From Streptomyces sp. CB01373 (lineage in GTDB: Bacteria; Actinomycetota; Actinomycetes; Streptomycetales; Streptomycetaceae): a stretch of DNA of 64,000 nt. The DNA lies in the NCBI RefSeq assembly GCF_002803075.1, contig NZ_NNBK01000002.1, forward strand, positions 310,001 through 374,000. Reading direction: 5' to 3'. A model generated the notes under the pieces. The model made no database searches. It saw only the letters and a list, made by a program, of their open reading frames with translations, and had not been told where the DNA came from. The stretch's first letter is position 1, and each line of letters starts with the position of its first letter. Position numbers and translations under genes: made by a program. Below are positions 28,999 through 39,314 of this stretch, piece by piece.

Positions 28999-30588
28999 TC
29001 AGGGGGCCTTCGTCTCCGACTCCAGGCGCGCCCTCGTCGCCGGTCCGTACACCCCGGGTTCGTCGCCGCTGATGCCGCGGGTCCACTGGTACGTGCGTAC
29101 GGACTTCTCCAGCCTGTGGCCGAAGAAACCGTCGGCCTTCCCCGGGAACAGGAACAACTGGCCCAGTCGTAGCTGGAGTTCGGTCACACCGGCGCCCTGG
29201 TCGCCGCGGCGCAGCACCGGGGCCGGGGCCGCCGGGGCGCTTTCGCGCAAGGCCGTCGCCGTCTCCGTCGGCCCGCCCGGCTCCGGATCCGGGGCGGGAG
29301 CGTTCTCCGCCTCCGATCCGGACGGCGACGGCTCCGCCGTCCCCGGCGCCGAGGCGGACGCGGACGGCGAGACGTCCGCGCCGGGCGTCGGCGACTCGCC
29401 CGTCGACGCGTCGACGGACGGCGTGTACGACGGCACGGCGGCCGTCGACGCGGACGCCGTGGGCGTCTCCACCCACGCGTCCGGGACGCTCTCCCGTACC
29501 TGACGGGAGGCGTGGTCCCGTTCCGGTGACTCGTAGGAGAACAGCCCGCTCGTGAACCCCGCCCCCGCCACGACGGTGACCACAGCCGCGCCTGCGGCGA
29601 CCACGACGGCGGGGCGGGTGCGCCGGCCGCCACGGCGGGTGCCCGCCCGGCCCGGCCGGCCCGCTGGGTCTCCGGAGCCCTCAGCGCCGGCGGCCGAGTT
29701 CCATGTGGCAGCCCGGTCCTCCGCCGTGGCCGTGTCGAACATGCTCACGTCGGCCGCGCTCGGTTCACCCGGCGGCGGTGCGAACAGGCCGGTCGCGGGT
29801 GGGGTGGTGCGGGCCGGCGGCTGTGCGGGGATGGCCCGTATCGCCATCGTGGACTCCGCGAGGGTGCCCTGTTGTCCCGTCGAGGACTGAGCCGAAGTGC
29901 CCTGCCGGCCCGGAGCGGACCCGGTGGGGTCGCCCTTCTGCGCCGTCCGCGCATCAGCGGGAGCGGCCCCTCGTGCCGACGCCGCCTCGGCGGGGAGGGT
30001 GCGCAGCACCATCGTGGAGTCGGTGTTGGGGGAGGAGGGCTGCGGCTCCTGCCCGGCGGCCCCGGCGGCGTCGGCCGTACCGGCGGCTCCGGAGGTCATG
30101 GTGCCTTCGGTGGCCCCGGAAGTCCCGTCGGCTTCGGCGGGCCTGGTGGCTGCGAGCGCTTGGGCGGCCCTGCCGTCTCCGTTGTCTCCGGCGGCCCCGC
30201 CTGCTCCTGCGGTTGCGGCGGCGCCCGCGGCGCCAAGGGCTTCAGCGACCCCGGCGGCTCCGGCGACCCCGCCATGCCCGGCGCCCTCCGCCGAGCCGCC
30301 CTCGGCCGAAGCATCGCTCCCCGCGGAAGCGTCCGGTGAAGTACCGCCCCCCGCCGGAGTAACCCCTGTCAGGACATCCCCCGCCGTGCCCTTCGGCGCC
30401 GGTGGCTCCCCGATGTCCACGTACGGCCGTATCCGTAGTGGATTGAAGTCCTCCGCCGCCGCGGCCTCGGCCGTCCGGGTGTTGCGGAGAGCGTCGGCCG
30501 CCCGGCTTCCGCAGGCGCATGACGGGGTGTTGTCCAAGCCCCGAGGCACCCCGCACTCGGGGCAGGCATGCCCCTTCCGCTCTTCCAC
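28999..30588 (-). CDS. membrane protein with N-terminal zinc ribbon and C-terminal peptidoglycan-binding domain
   Basis: 529 aa from GTG 30588 (GGGAGGGG 30597-30604). Residues 1-25 hold a zinc ribbon (CPECG..CACG). About 40-310 is low-complexity Ala/Gly/Thr/Pro sequence with several STM(V/A)(L/I)R(T/A)(L/I)PA units. A TM helix follows (VVVAAGAAVVTVVAGAGF), then a Ser/Pro/Ala extracytoplasmic stalk. The last about 70 residues are a PG_binding_1 domain (LRRGDQGAGVTELQLRLGQL.. GVYGPATRARLE). The topology suggests a cytoplasmic sensor or scaffold linked through the membrane to the wall. Confidence 0.83.
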   Translation of the reverse strand: MEERKGHACPECGVPRGLDNTPSCACGSRAADALRNTRTAEAAAAEDFNPLRIRPYVDIGEPPAPKGTAGDVLTGVTPAGGGTSPDASAGSDASAEGGSAEGAGHGGVAGAAGVAEALGAAGAAATAGAGGAAGDNGDGRAAQALAATRPAEADGTSGATEGTMTSGAAGTADAAGAAGQEPQPSSPNTDSTMVLRTLPAEAASARGAAPADARTAQKGDPTGSAPGRQGTSAQSSTGQQGTLAESTMAIRAIPAQPPARTTPPATGLFAPPPGEPSAADVSMFDTATAEDRAATWNSAAGAEGSGDPAGRPGRAGTRRGGRRTRPAVVVAAGAAVVTVVAGAGFTSGLFSYESPERDHASRQVRESVPDAWVETPTASASTAAVPSYTPSVDASTGESPTPGADVSPSASASAPGTAEPSPSGSEAENAPAPDPEPGGPTETATALRESAPAAPAPVLRRGDQGAGVTELQLRLGQLFLFPGKADGFFGHRLEKSVRTYQWTRGISGDEPGVYGPATRARLESETKAP

Positions 30589-30714
30589 GCGTCGGTCCCC
30601 TCCCGTACGAACTCCAAGGATTATGCAGATCCTCCACACACCTTCTCCCCCAAGGGCCCCCGGAATGGCGGCGTCCGGGAGGACTCAACAGGCCATAACC
30701 GGACACACCGATGA

Positions 30715-33060
<2,346 letters not shown>

Positions 33061-33063
33061 GCC

Positions 33064-33564
33064 TCAGACGAGGGACTTGCCGAACCAGTGCTCCGCGTAC
33101 GGGTCCTCGTTGTGCGGGGCGGTCTCCGTGTAGCCGAGCCGGGTGTACAGGGCGCGGGCCTCCACGAGGTCGCTGCGGGTGTCGAGGATCATCCGGCGGG
33201 CGCCCAGCGCGCGGGCGGCGTCCTCGGCGGCGGTGACCAGGAGGGCGGCGCCGCCCCTGCCGCGCATCTCCTGGCGCAGGAACACCCGGGTGAGTTCGGC
33301 CCGTTCCGCGTCCAGCAGCCGTACGCCCGCGGTGCCGGCCGGGCTGCCGTCGTACCGTGCGAGGATCAACTGACCGGTGGGCGGGGAGAGTTCCGCACCC
33401 GCGTGGGCGGCGATCTCCCGTTCCAGCTCGGCGGGGTCGGTGCGGTGTCCCTCGTGCAGCAGGTACCAGCGGTCGCTGACCTCCGTGTAGTACGCACGCC
33501 ACAGTGCGGCGGCCGCGGGGGAGTCGACGGGTTCCGGGGCGATGGTCCAGGTCACGACCGACAT
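33064..33564 (-). CDS. GNAT family N-acetyltransferase
   Basis: 166 aa. The acetyl-CoA motif A is LTRVFLRQEMRGRGGAALLVTAAEDAARALG (R-x-x-G-x-G/A near residue 100). Motif B is ILDTRSDLVEARALYTRLGYTET. Acetyl acceptor unknown. Its stop is 3 bp from the stop of the convergent MFS gene. Confidence 0.9.
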   Translation of the reverse strand: MSVVTWTIAPEPVDSPAAAALWRAYYTEVSDRWYLLHEGHRTDPAELEREIAAHAGAELSPPTGQLILARYDGSPAGTAGVRLLDAERAELTRVFLRQEMRGRGGAALLVTAAEDAARALGARRMILDTRSDLVEARALYTRLGYTETAPHNEDPYAEHWFGKSLV

Positions 33565-33622
33565 TGTGGGGACGCGGCGGGGGACGGGCGCAACCGGTTA
33601 AGCACGCACCGGACAGAGAACT

Positions 33623-33694
33623 CGGCCGTTCGGGCCCACTCGGCCACCCGGGCCCACCCAGCCGTCCGGGCCCACTTCGCCGCCAGGGTCTACC
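33623..33694. repeat. 18-bp imperfect tandem repeat, four units
   Basis: Units of the form CGGCCGTTCGGGCCCACT begin at 33623, 33641, 33659 and 33677; the last is diverged. They sit in the non-coding gap and reach the TAG stop of the DUF1992 gene. Confidence 0.75.
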
Positions 33695-34094
33695 CGGCCG
33701 CCGCGCGCCGCGTCCGCCACTCCTGGACGACCTCCTCGACGTCGTACCGCTTCAGGCCCAGCGGCGGGCCCGGCGGCGGCTTCAGCATCATGTCGAGGAT
33801 CTTGGTGTTGATGTCCGCGATGACGGCGCGGACGATCCGCTCCGAGGGTGCCGCGAGCGCCGCCGCGAGCGCGTCCTCGGCCTGCTTGCGCAGCGCGAGC
33901 GTCGGTGGCAGGCAGGACAGGCCCTCGCGGGCCATCTTCCGCTTGACCCACCACAGCTCGTCGTACGTCATGTCGTCCGGCAGCGGCTCGCCCGCGCCCG
34001 GCAAGCGGTCGAACTCGCCGCGCCGCTGCGCGTCACGGATCTGCTTGTCGACCCAGGACTCGAACGGAACACCGGGTGGCTTTCGCTCGGTCAT
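33690..34094 (-). CDS. DUF1992 (DnaJC28-like) protein
   Basis: 134 aa. PFESWVDKQIRDAQRRGEFDRLPGAGEPL is the hallmark of the DUF1992 / DnaJ-homologue subfamily C member 28 conserved domain. The C-terminal half is a helical domain. No J domain is present. Function unknown in bacteria. Confidence 0.9.
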   Translation of the reverse strand: MTERKPPGVPFESWVDKQIRDAQRRGEFDRLPGAGEPLPDDMTYDELWWVKRKMAREGLSCLPPTLALRKQAEDALAAALAAPSERIVRAVIADINTKILDMMLKPPPGPPLGLKRYDVEEVVQEWRTRRAAAG

Positions 34095-34194
34095 GAGCCC
34101 ATTGTGCCGGACGTGGCCCCGCCTGGCGTTTTATCATTCGGCGGCGGTCAGGCAATCCGGCCACCGCGCGAAAGACGCCACAGGGAGAACCGAC

Positions 34195-34587
34195 GTGCTC
34201 GAACTGACCATGGCCTCCGTCTCCGGGACGGACGCGGGTGCCACGGCCGGGATGCTCATGGCCGACGCTCCCAGCGAGCCGGGTGCCGCGCTGCGGGTGG
34301 GCCGGGACCCGGCCGTCTGCCGCCTCGTGACGCCCGACGACTGGCTGTTCGTATCCCGCGTCCATCTGGAGTTCCTGTGTGCGGCCGACGGGACCTGGCA
34401 GGTCACCTGGCTGCGCGGCTCCCAGCCGGACCCCTCCTCCGAGGTCCGGCTGACCCTCGGTGAGTCCACCCAGCCGCTCGCCTACGGCGGGACCGTCGCG
34501 CTGCCCCGGGGCGGCTCCGGCGAGATCGTCGTGCAGGACCGCACGAGTCCGCGCAGCGTCAACGTCGGGTTCTTCCACGAGGTATGA
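34195..34587 (+). CDS. FHA-domain protein (small)
   Basis: 130 aa, GTG 34195 after AGGGAG. The FHA phosphothreonine-binding signature is LRVGRDPAVCRLVTPDDWLFVSRVHLEF: G-R at the first loop and S-R-x-H about 18 residues later, followed by beta strands ending PRSVNVGFFHEV. It consists of the FHA domain alone. It would read Ser/Thr-kinase signalling; no kinase is adjacent. Confidence 0.78.
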   Translation: MLELTMASVSGTDAGATAGMLMADAPSEPGAALRVGRDPAVCRLVTPDDWLFVSRVHLEFLCAADGTWQVTWLRGSQPDPSSEVRLTLGESTQPLAYGGTVALPRGGSGEIVVQDRTSPRSVNVGFFHEV

Positions 34588-34638
34588 GCACCGCCCGGGT
34601 GACGGCGGCGGAGCGGCGGCCCCGGCCGTTCGCTCCCG

Positions 34639-35310
34639 CTACTCCAGCACTCGCGCCAGCGCGAAGCCGTCGTGGCCCTTGCTGCCGACCGTCTGGATCG
34701 CCGTGCCGTCCAGCCTGGGATGCTCGGCGATGAGTTCGAGGGCGGCCCGGGTGCCGAGCACGCTCGGGTCGGTGCTGGTGGGGTCGGTGACGTGGCCGCC
34801 GCGTACGACGTTGTCCAGGACGATCAGGCTGCCGGTGCGGGTCAGGCGCAGGGCCCACTCCACGTAGTGCCGGTTGTTGGCCTTGTCGGCGTCGACGAAG
34901 ACCAGGTCGAAGGGCGGAGGGTTCTCGTCGGCGAGCTGGGGCAGCGACTCCAGGGCGGGACCCACCCGCACCTCGGCGACCCGGTCCAGGCCGGCGCGCG
35001 CGATGTTGCGGCGGGCCACGTCGGCGTGGCGGGGGTCGTACTCCAGGGAGATCAGCCGTCCGTCGGCGGGCAGCGCGCGGGCCAGCCAGATGGTGCTGTA
35101 GCCGCCGAGCGTGCCGATCTCCAGGATGGCGCGGGCGCCCTGGACCTGGGCGAGGAGGTGCAGCAGCTTGCCCTGGTTCGCGGTGACGTTGATGTGCGGC
35201 AGGCCCTCCGCGTCGCTGTCGCGCACCGTGGCCTGAAGGGTTTCGTCCTCCGGGGACAGCAGAGTGGTGAAGTAGTCGTCCACGTCGTCCCACAGCTGCG
35301 AGTGGCTCAT
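34639..35310 (-). CDS. SAM-dependent O-methyltransferase (family 3, catechol/CCoA-like)
   Basis: 223 aa. The SAM motif I is AILEIGTLGGYSTIWLARAL near residue 62. ISLEYDPRHADVARRNIARAG is motif II. DLVFVDADKANNRHYVEWAL and LIVLDNVVRGGHVTDP carry the metal ligands (Asp in VDADK, Asp-Asn in LDNV) of the divalent-metal-dependent O-methyltransferases. Acceptor unknown. The gene is single. Confidence 0.93.
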   Translation of the reverse strand: MSHSQLWDDVDDYFTTLLSPEDETLQATVRDSDAEGLPHINVTANQGKLLHLLAQVQGARAILEIGTLGGYSTIWLARALPADGRLISLEYDPRHADVARRNIARAGLDRVAEVRVGPALESLPQLADENPPPFDLVFVDADKANNRHYVEWALRLTRTGSLIVLDNVVRGGHVTDPTSTDPSVLGTRAALELIAEHPRLDGTAIQTVGSKGHDGFALARVLE

Positions 35311-35411
35311 GCACCGGGCCTTTCGTATGTCTAGTTAGATTCTCTAAGTAGCTGCGCTAACGAATATAGCCGGGTGCGGAGGCGCTGTCAGGCAATGACG
35401 AGCAGGGGTGT

Positions 35412-36773
35412 TCACGCCTCCACCGACGGCGCCGAGCCCGGCAGCGGACGGCCTGCCGACTCCGCCATGAACCAGACCGCCGCGCCGCCGATCAGCGAGG
35501 CCGCCATCATGTAGTAGGCGGGCATCATCAGGTTGCCGGTCGCGCCGATCAGGGCGGTGACCACCAGCGGGGTCGTCCCGCCGAACAGTGAGACGGAGAT
35601 GTTGAAGCCGATCGACAGCGAGCCGTAGCGGACCCGGGTCGGGAACAGCGCCGGCAGGGCGGACGGCATCGCGGCCGTGAAGCAGACCAGGAGCAGGCCC
35701 AGGGCGGCCATGCCGAGGCCCACCGTCGCCAGGCTGCCCTGGCGGATCAGCAGCAGCGCCGGGACCGACAGGAACAGGAAGCCCGCGCAGCCGGCGGCGA
35801 TCACCGGGCGGCGTCCGACGCGGTCGGTCAGCGCTCCGGCGAACGGCTGGACGATCATCATCAGGGCCATCACGCAGAGGACGACGAGCAGTCCGTGCGT
35901 CTCGTCGTACTTGAGCACGCTGGTCAGATAGCTCGGCATGTACGACAGCAGCATGTAGTCGGTGACGTTGAAGACCAGCACCAGGCCCACGCACAGCAGC
36001 AGCGCCTTCCACTGGCCGGCGATCATCTCGCGCAGCGGCACCTTCGGGCGTGACTCGCACTTCTCGGCCTCCGCCGCGAACGCCGGGGTCTCCTCCAGGC
36101 GCATCCGCAGATAGAGGCCGATGATGCCCATGGGGCCCGCGATCAGGAACGGGATCCGCCAGCCCCAGGAGGTCATCTGGTCCGAGGACAGCAGGGCCGT
36201 CATCAGGGTGACCAGGCCCGCGCCGCCGATGTAACCGGCCAGGGTGCCGAACTCCAGCCAGCTGCCGAGGAAGCCGCGCCGCTTGTCCGGGGCGAACTCG
36301 GCGATGAAGGTGGACGCCCCCGCGTACTCGCCGCCGGTGGAGAAACCCTGCACCAGCCGGGCCGCGAGCAGCAGCAGCGGCGCCCCGACGCCGATCGTCG
36401 CGTAGGACGGGATCAGCCCGATGGCGAAGGTGCCCACGGCCATCATGATCATGGTGAAGGCCAGCACCTTCTGGCGGCCGATCCGGTCGCCCAGCGGGCC
36501 GAAGACCATGCCGCCGAGCGGGCGTACCAGGAAGGCCGCGGCGAAGGCGCCGAACGTGGAGAGCAACTGCGTCGTCGGGTTGCCCGAGGGGAAGAAGACC
36601 TTGCCCAGCGTCACCGCGATGTAGCTGTAGACACCGAAGTCGAACCACTCCATGGCGTTGCCCAGCGCGGCGGCCCTCACAGCGCGCCGGACGAGTACCG
36701 GGTCGGTGACGGTGGTGTGGCGGCTCTTGGTGAGAGAGACGGACCGGGGTGCGGTGACGGTGACAGCTGACAA
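35412..36773 (-). CDS. MFS transporter of the ProP proline/betaine type
   Basis: 453 aa from TTG 36773. It aligns by eye with E. coli ProP along its length: ALGNAMEWFDFGVYSYIAVTLGKVFF (TM1), LGDRIGRQKVLAFTMIMMAVGTFAIGLIPSYATIG, and VQGFSTGGEYAGASTFIAEFAPDKRRGFLGSW. The proton-coupled symporter imports proline, glycine betaine or related solutes. The osmosensory C-terminal coiled coil of E. coli ProP is missing. The start is uncertain: the frame is open to 36929, with ATG 36878 also possible, but TTG 36773 gives the N-terminus length expected from ProP. Confidence 0.88.
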   Translation of the reverse strand: MSAVTVTAPRSVSLTKSRHTTVTDPVLVRRAVRAAALGNAMEWFDFGVYSYIAVTLGKVFFPSGNPTTQLLSTFGAFAAAFLVRPLGGMVFGPLGDRIGRQKVLAFTMIMMAVGTFAIGLIPSYATIGVGAPLLLLAARLVQGFSTGGEYAGASTFIAEFAPDKRRGFLGSWLEFGTLAGYIGGAGLVTLMTALLSSDQMTSWGWRIPFLIAGPMGIIGLYLRMRLEETPAFAAEAEKCESRPKVPLREMIAGQWKALLLCVGLVLVFNVTDYMLLSYMPSYLTSVLKYDETHGLLVVLCVMALMMIVQPFAGALTDRVGRRPVIAAGCAGFLFLSVPALLLIRQGSLATVGLGMAALGLLLVCFTAAMPSALPALFPTRVRYGSLSIGFNISVSLFGGTTPLVVTALIGATGNLMMPAYYMMAASLIGGAAVWFMAESAGRPLPGSAPSVEA

Positions 36774-37189
36774 GGCTTCGCTCGCCTGCCTTTCGACGGG
36801 GACAGGGACCCGGCCCGTGCGGCGGCGCTGACGCGAGGGCCGGATGCGGCCCACCTGGGCAGGCCGAAAATCGACCATACGGCTGTTGATGTCCGTTACA
36901 CACCGTACGCACGTCGGTGCATAGTGCACCTAAATGTGGGCTGTCCAGGCACTTGGTCCCCGCACGGACCGTGATCGGCCGCTCCGCACTGTGATCCTTG
37001 TCGCGCCCGGCCGGGGGAACCGAACCCCCCGCGGACTATCGTCATCCTGACAAAAGGCGAGCGGACGACAGGTGAATCGGGGGTAGCCGCGTCCCTCTCC
37101 GGGGGAGGTGCGAGCCTCTCGGAGACGGCGAGAAGGAGTTCCCGGCGCGGGAAGAGCGCGGGACGTACGGGGCGGGAGGCCGAGGGGGC
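36774..37189. other. divergent intergenic region with a perfect 15-bp palindrome
   Basis: Lies between the ProP-like gene (-) and the GT87-PAP2 gene (+). GGTGCA-TAG-TGCACC at 36916-36930 is a perfect inverted repeat and overlaps a possible -10 (CACTAT on the minus strand, with TGGACA upstream). It could be an operator of the ProP-like gene. The rest shows no gene I can support. Confidence 0.45.
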
Positions 37190-39223
37190 GTGGCGAATGC
37201 GGAGCACGGTGGGGGACCGGCGGCGGCGTTCGGAGCGGCGGCGGACCCGGCCGCGGCGCGCCTGCACGCGACCCGCCTGGGTCTGTGGCTGATCGCCGCG
37301 ATCCTCGCGATACGTCAGGTGGCCGCCGTCCTCACCACCCCGCGCGGCAGCCGGCTCACCGACCTGGAGACCTGGGCCGGACCGAACGGCGTCCTGCACG
37401 TCAAGGGGTCGCTGTACGAGTCGACGCAGTTCACCGGCACCCCCTTCGGCGGCCTGGTGCTCAAGCCGCTGACCAGGGCCGCCGAGCAGGCCCTCGGCTG
37501 GGGGTGGACCTTCGGCACGCTGCTGCTCGTGGCCGCCCTCGGGCTGGTCGCCGCCCGCGCCCTGCCCGAGCCGGTCGGCCGCCGCACCTCCCTGCTGGCC
37601 GCCCCCGTCGCGATCAGCCTGCTCATGCTGTCGCTGCCGGTGCGCAACACGCTCTGGCTCGGCCAGACCAGCATCATCCCCGTCCTGCTCGTCCTGCTCG
37701 GCTGCTTCGTCGTACGCGGACAGCGGGCCGGCGGCGCGCTGATCGGCCTCGCGGCCGCGCTCCAGCCCGCCGTGCTCCTCTTCGCGCCCCTGCTGTGGTT
37801 CACCCGGCGCCGGCAGGCCGCCGTCTCCACCGCCGTCACGTTCGCCGCGTGCACCGCGCTCGCCTGGGCCGCGATGGCGCACGACTCCTACACCTACTGG
37901 GTGCACCACATGGCGGGCGTGGGTCTCGGCGGCCGCGCCGACGCCCCCGCCAACCAGTCCCTGCACGGCGCCCTGCTCCGGCTCGGCCTGACCGGCCCGC
38001 TGGAGGTGGGCCTGTTCCTGCTGCTGGGCGCGTCGGTCGCCGTGCTCGGCCTGCGCCGGGCCGTGCGCTACGCCCGCGACGGCCAGCTCCTGCTCGCCGT
38101 CGCGATCACCGGCTGCGCGGCGATAGCGGTGTCGCCCACCACCTGGCAGCACCAGCTGCTGTGGGTGCTGCTCGCGATCGTCGGCCGGGTCGGCCGCCGC
38201 GCCTCGGACCGGTACGTCTGGCCGGTCGCGGTCATCCTCGTCATGACCCTGCCGGCGACGATGATGCTGCCGCACATGGCGGTCCTGTACCCACTGCGGG
38301 ACAACATCGTCCTGCTGGCCGCCCTCGCCACCGCGACGGCCGTGCCGTTCCTCTCCCGCGCCTCGGAGCACTACGCCTCACCCGTCCCCACGCAGTACGC
38401 GCCGCCGGTTGCGGCCCGCTTCCGGCGGGTCCCCCTGCTGCCCTTCCTGCGCCGGGTCCTCAGCCGCCCGAACCTGCTCCTCGAACTGCTCCTCATACGC
38501 GTCACCTACGCCGCCTACCAGCAGGTCCGCCTCGCGGCGACCGGCGGCACCATCTCCGGCGGCCGGGCCCGCGCCGAGCGGCACGGCGACGAGATCCTCT
38601 CCATCGAGCGCTTCCTGCACATCGACATCGAGCACGCGGTCAACCACGCCGTGGTGAAGATCGACTGGCTGCGGAACTTCTTCGACTTCTACTACGAGTC
38701 CTTCCACTTCGTCGTCCCGCTGACGGTCCTCGGCGTCCTGTACTGGCGCCGCCCGGTCGACTACCGCTGGGCCCGCGCGGCCCTCGGATTCGCCACGCTC
38801 CTCGCCCTCGTCGGCTTCTGGCTCTACCCCCTGGCCCCGCCCCGCCTGATGCCGGACCTCGGCATCATCGACACGGTCCACGGCGTCCAGGACTTCTCCC
38901 AGCCGGACTACGGCACCCTGACGGCCCTGACCAACCAGTACGCGGCGATGCCGTCCCTGCACTTCGGCTGGTCGCTGTGGTGCGGCGTGGTCATCGCGGT
39001 CGTCGCCCCGAAGTGGTGGATGAAGGCCCTGGGCCTCCTCCACCCCTTCTTCACGGTCTCGGCCATCGTCGCCACCGGCAACCACTGGGTGCTGGACGCG
39101 GTGGGCGGCGCCATCGTCGTCGGCGCGGGCTTCGGACTGACGTACCTGCTGTCCGGCCCGCGCGCGGCCGCCGAGCCCGCCGCACCGGAGACACGACCGG
39201 CACCCGAACTCGCCACCCGCTGA
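37190..39223 (+). CDS. bifunctional GT87 glycosyltransferase - PAP2 phosphatase membrane protein
   Basis: 677 aa, GTG 37190 after GAGGGGG. Residues about 25-395 are a polytopic GT-C enzyme of the GT87 type (mannosyltransferase using polyprenyl-phosphate sugar); DLETWAGPNGVLHVKGSLYES resembles the catalytic first loop with its Asp-Glu pair. Residues about 420-660 are a PAP2-type phosphatase: FWLYPLAPPRLMPD, then AMPSLHFGWSLW and ATGNHWVLDAVGGA supply the PSxH and H-x3-D motifs. The fusion suggests one protein recycling or trimming a lipid-linked intermediate of its own reaction. Confidence 0.87.
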   Translation: MANAEHGGGPAAAFGAAADPAAARLHATRLGLWLIAAILAIRQVAAVLTTPRGSRLTDLETWAGPNGVLHVKGSLYESTQFTGTPFGGLVLKPLTRAAEQALGWGWTFGTLLLVAALGLVAARALPEPVGRRTSLLAAPVAISLLMLSLPVRNTLWLGQTSIIPVLLVLLGCFVVRGQRAGGALIGLAAALQPAVLLFAPLLWFTRRRQAAVSTAVTFAACTALAWAAMAHDSYTYWVHHMAGVGLGGRADAPANQSLHGALLRLGLTGPLEVGLFLLLGASVAVLGLRRAVRYARDGQLLLAVAITGCAAIAVSPTTWQHQLLWVLLAIVGRVGRRASDRYVWPVAVILVMTLPATMMLPHMAVLYPLRDNIVLLAALATATAVPFLSRASEHYASPVPTQYAPPVAARFRRVPLLPFLRRVLSRPNLLLELLLIRVTYAAYQQVRLAATGGTISGGRARAERHGDEILSIERFLHIDIEHAVNHAVVKIDWLRNFFDFYYESFHFVVPLTVLGVLYWRRPVDYRWARAALGFATLLALVGFWLYPLAPPRLMPDLGIIDTVHGVQDFSQPDYGTLTALTNQYAAMPSLHFGWSLWCGVVIAVVAPKWWMKALGLLHPFFTVSAIVATGNHWVLDAVGGAIVVGAGFGLTYLLSGPRAAAEPAAPETRPAPELATR

Positions 39224-39314
39224 CCCGGGTTCGGCGGGCAGGTCTGGACTGATGCCGGAACGTCCACCATGCTGACGCATACATGACAGCCGCGGTCACT
39301 CGGGACGGTCAACC

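Noticed and set aside
33595-33700. Short repeats considered as a CRISPR array
   Set aside because: Units are directly adjacent 18-mers without spacers; no cas genes in the window.
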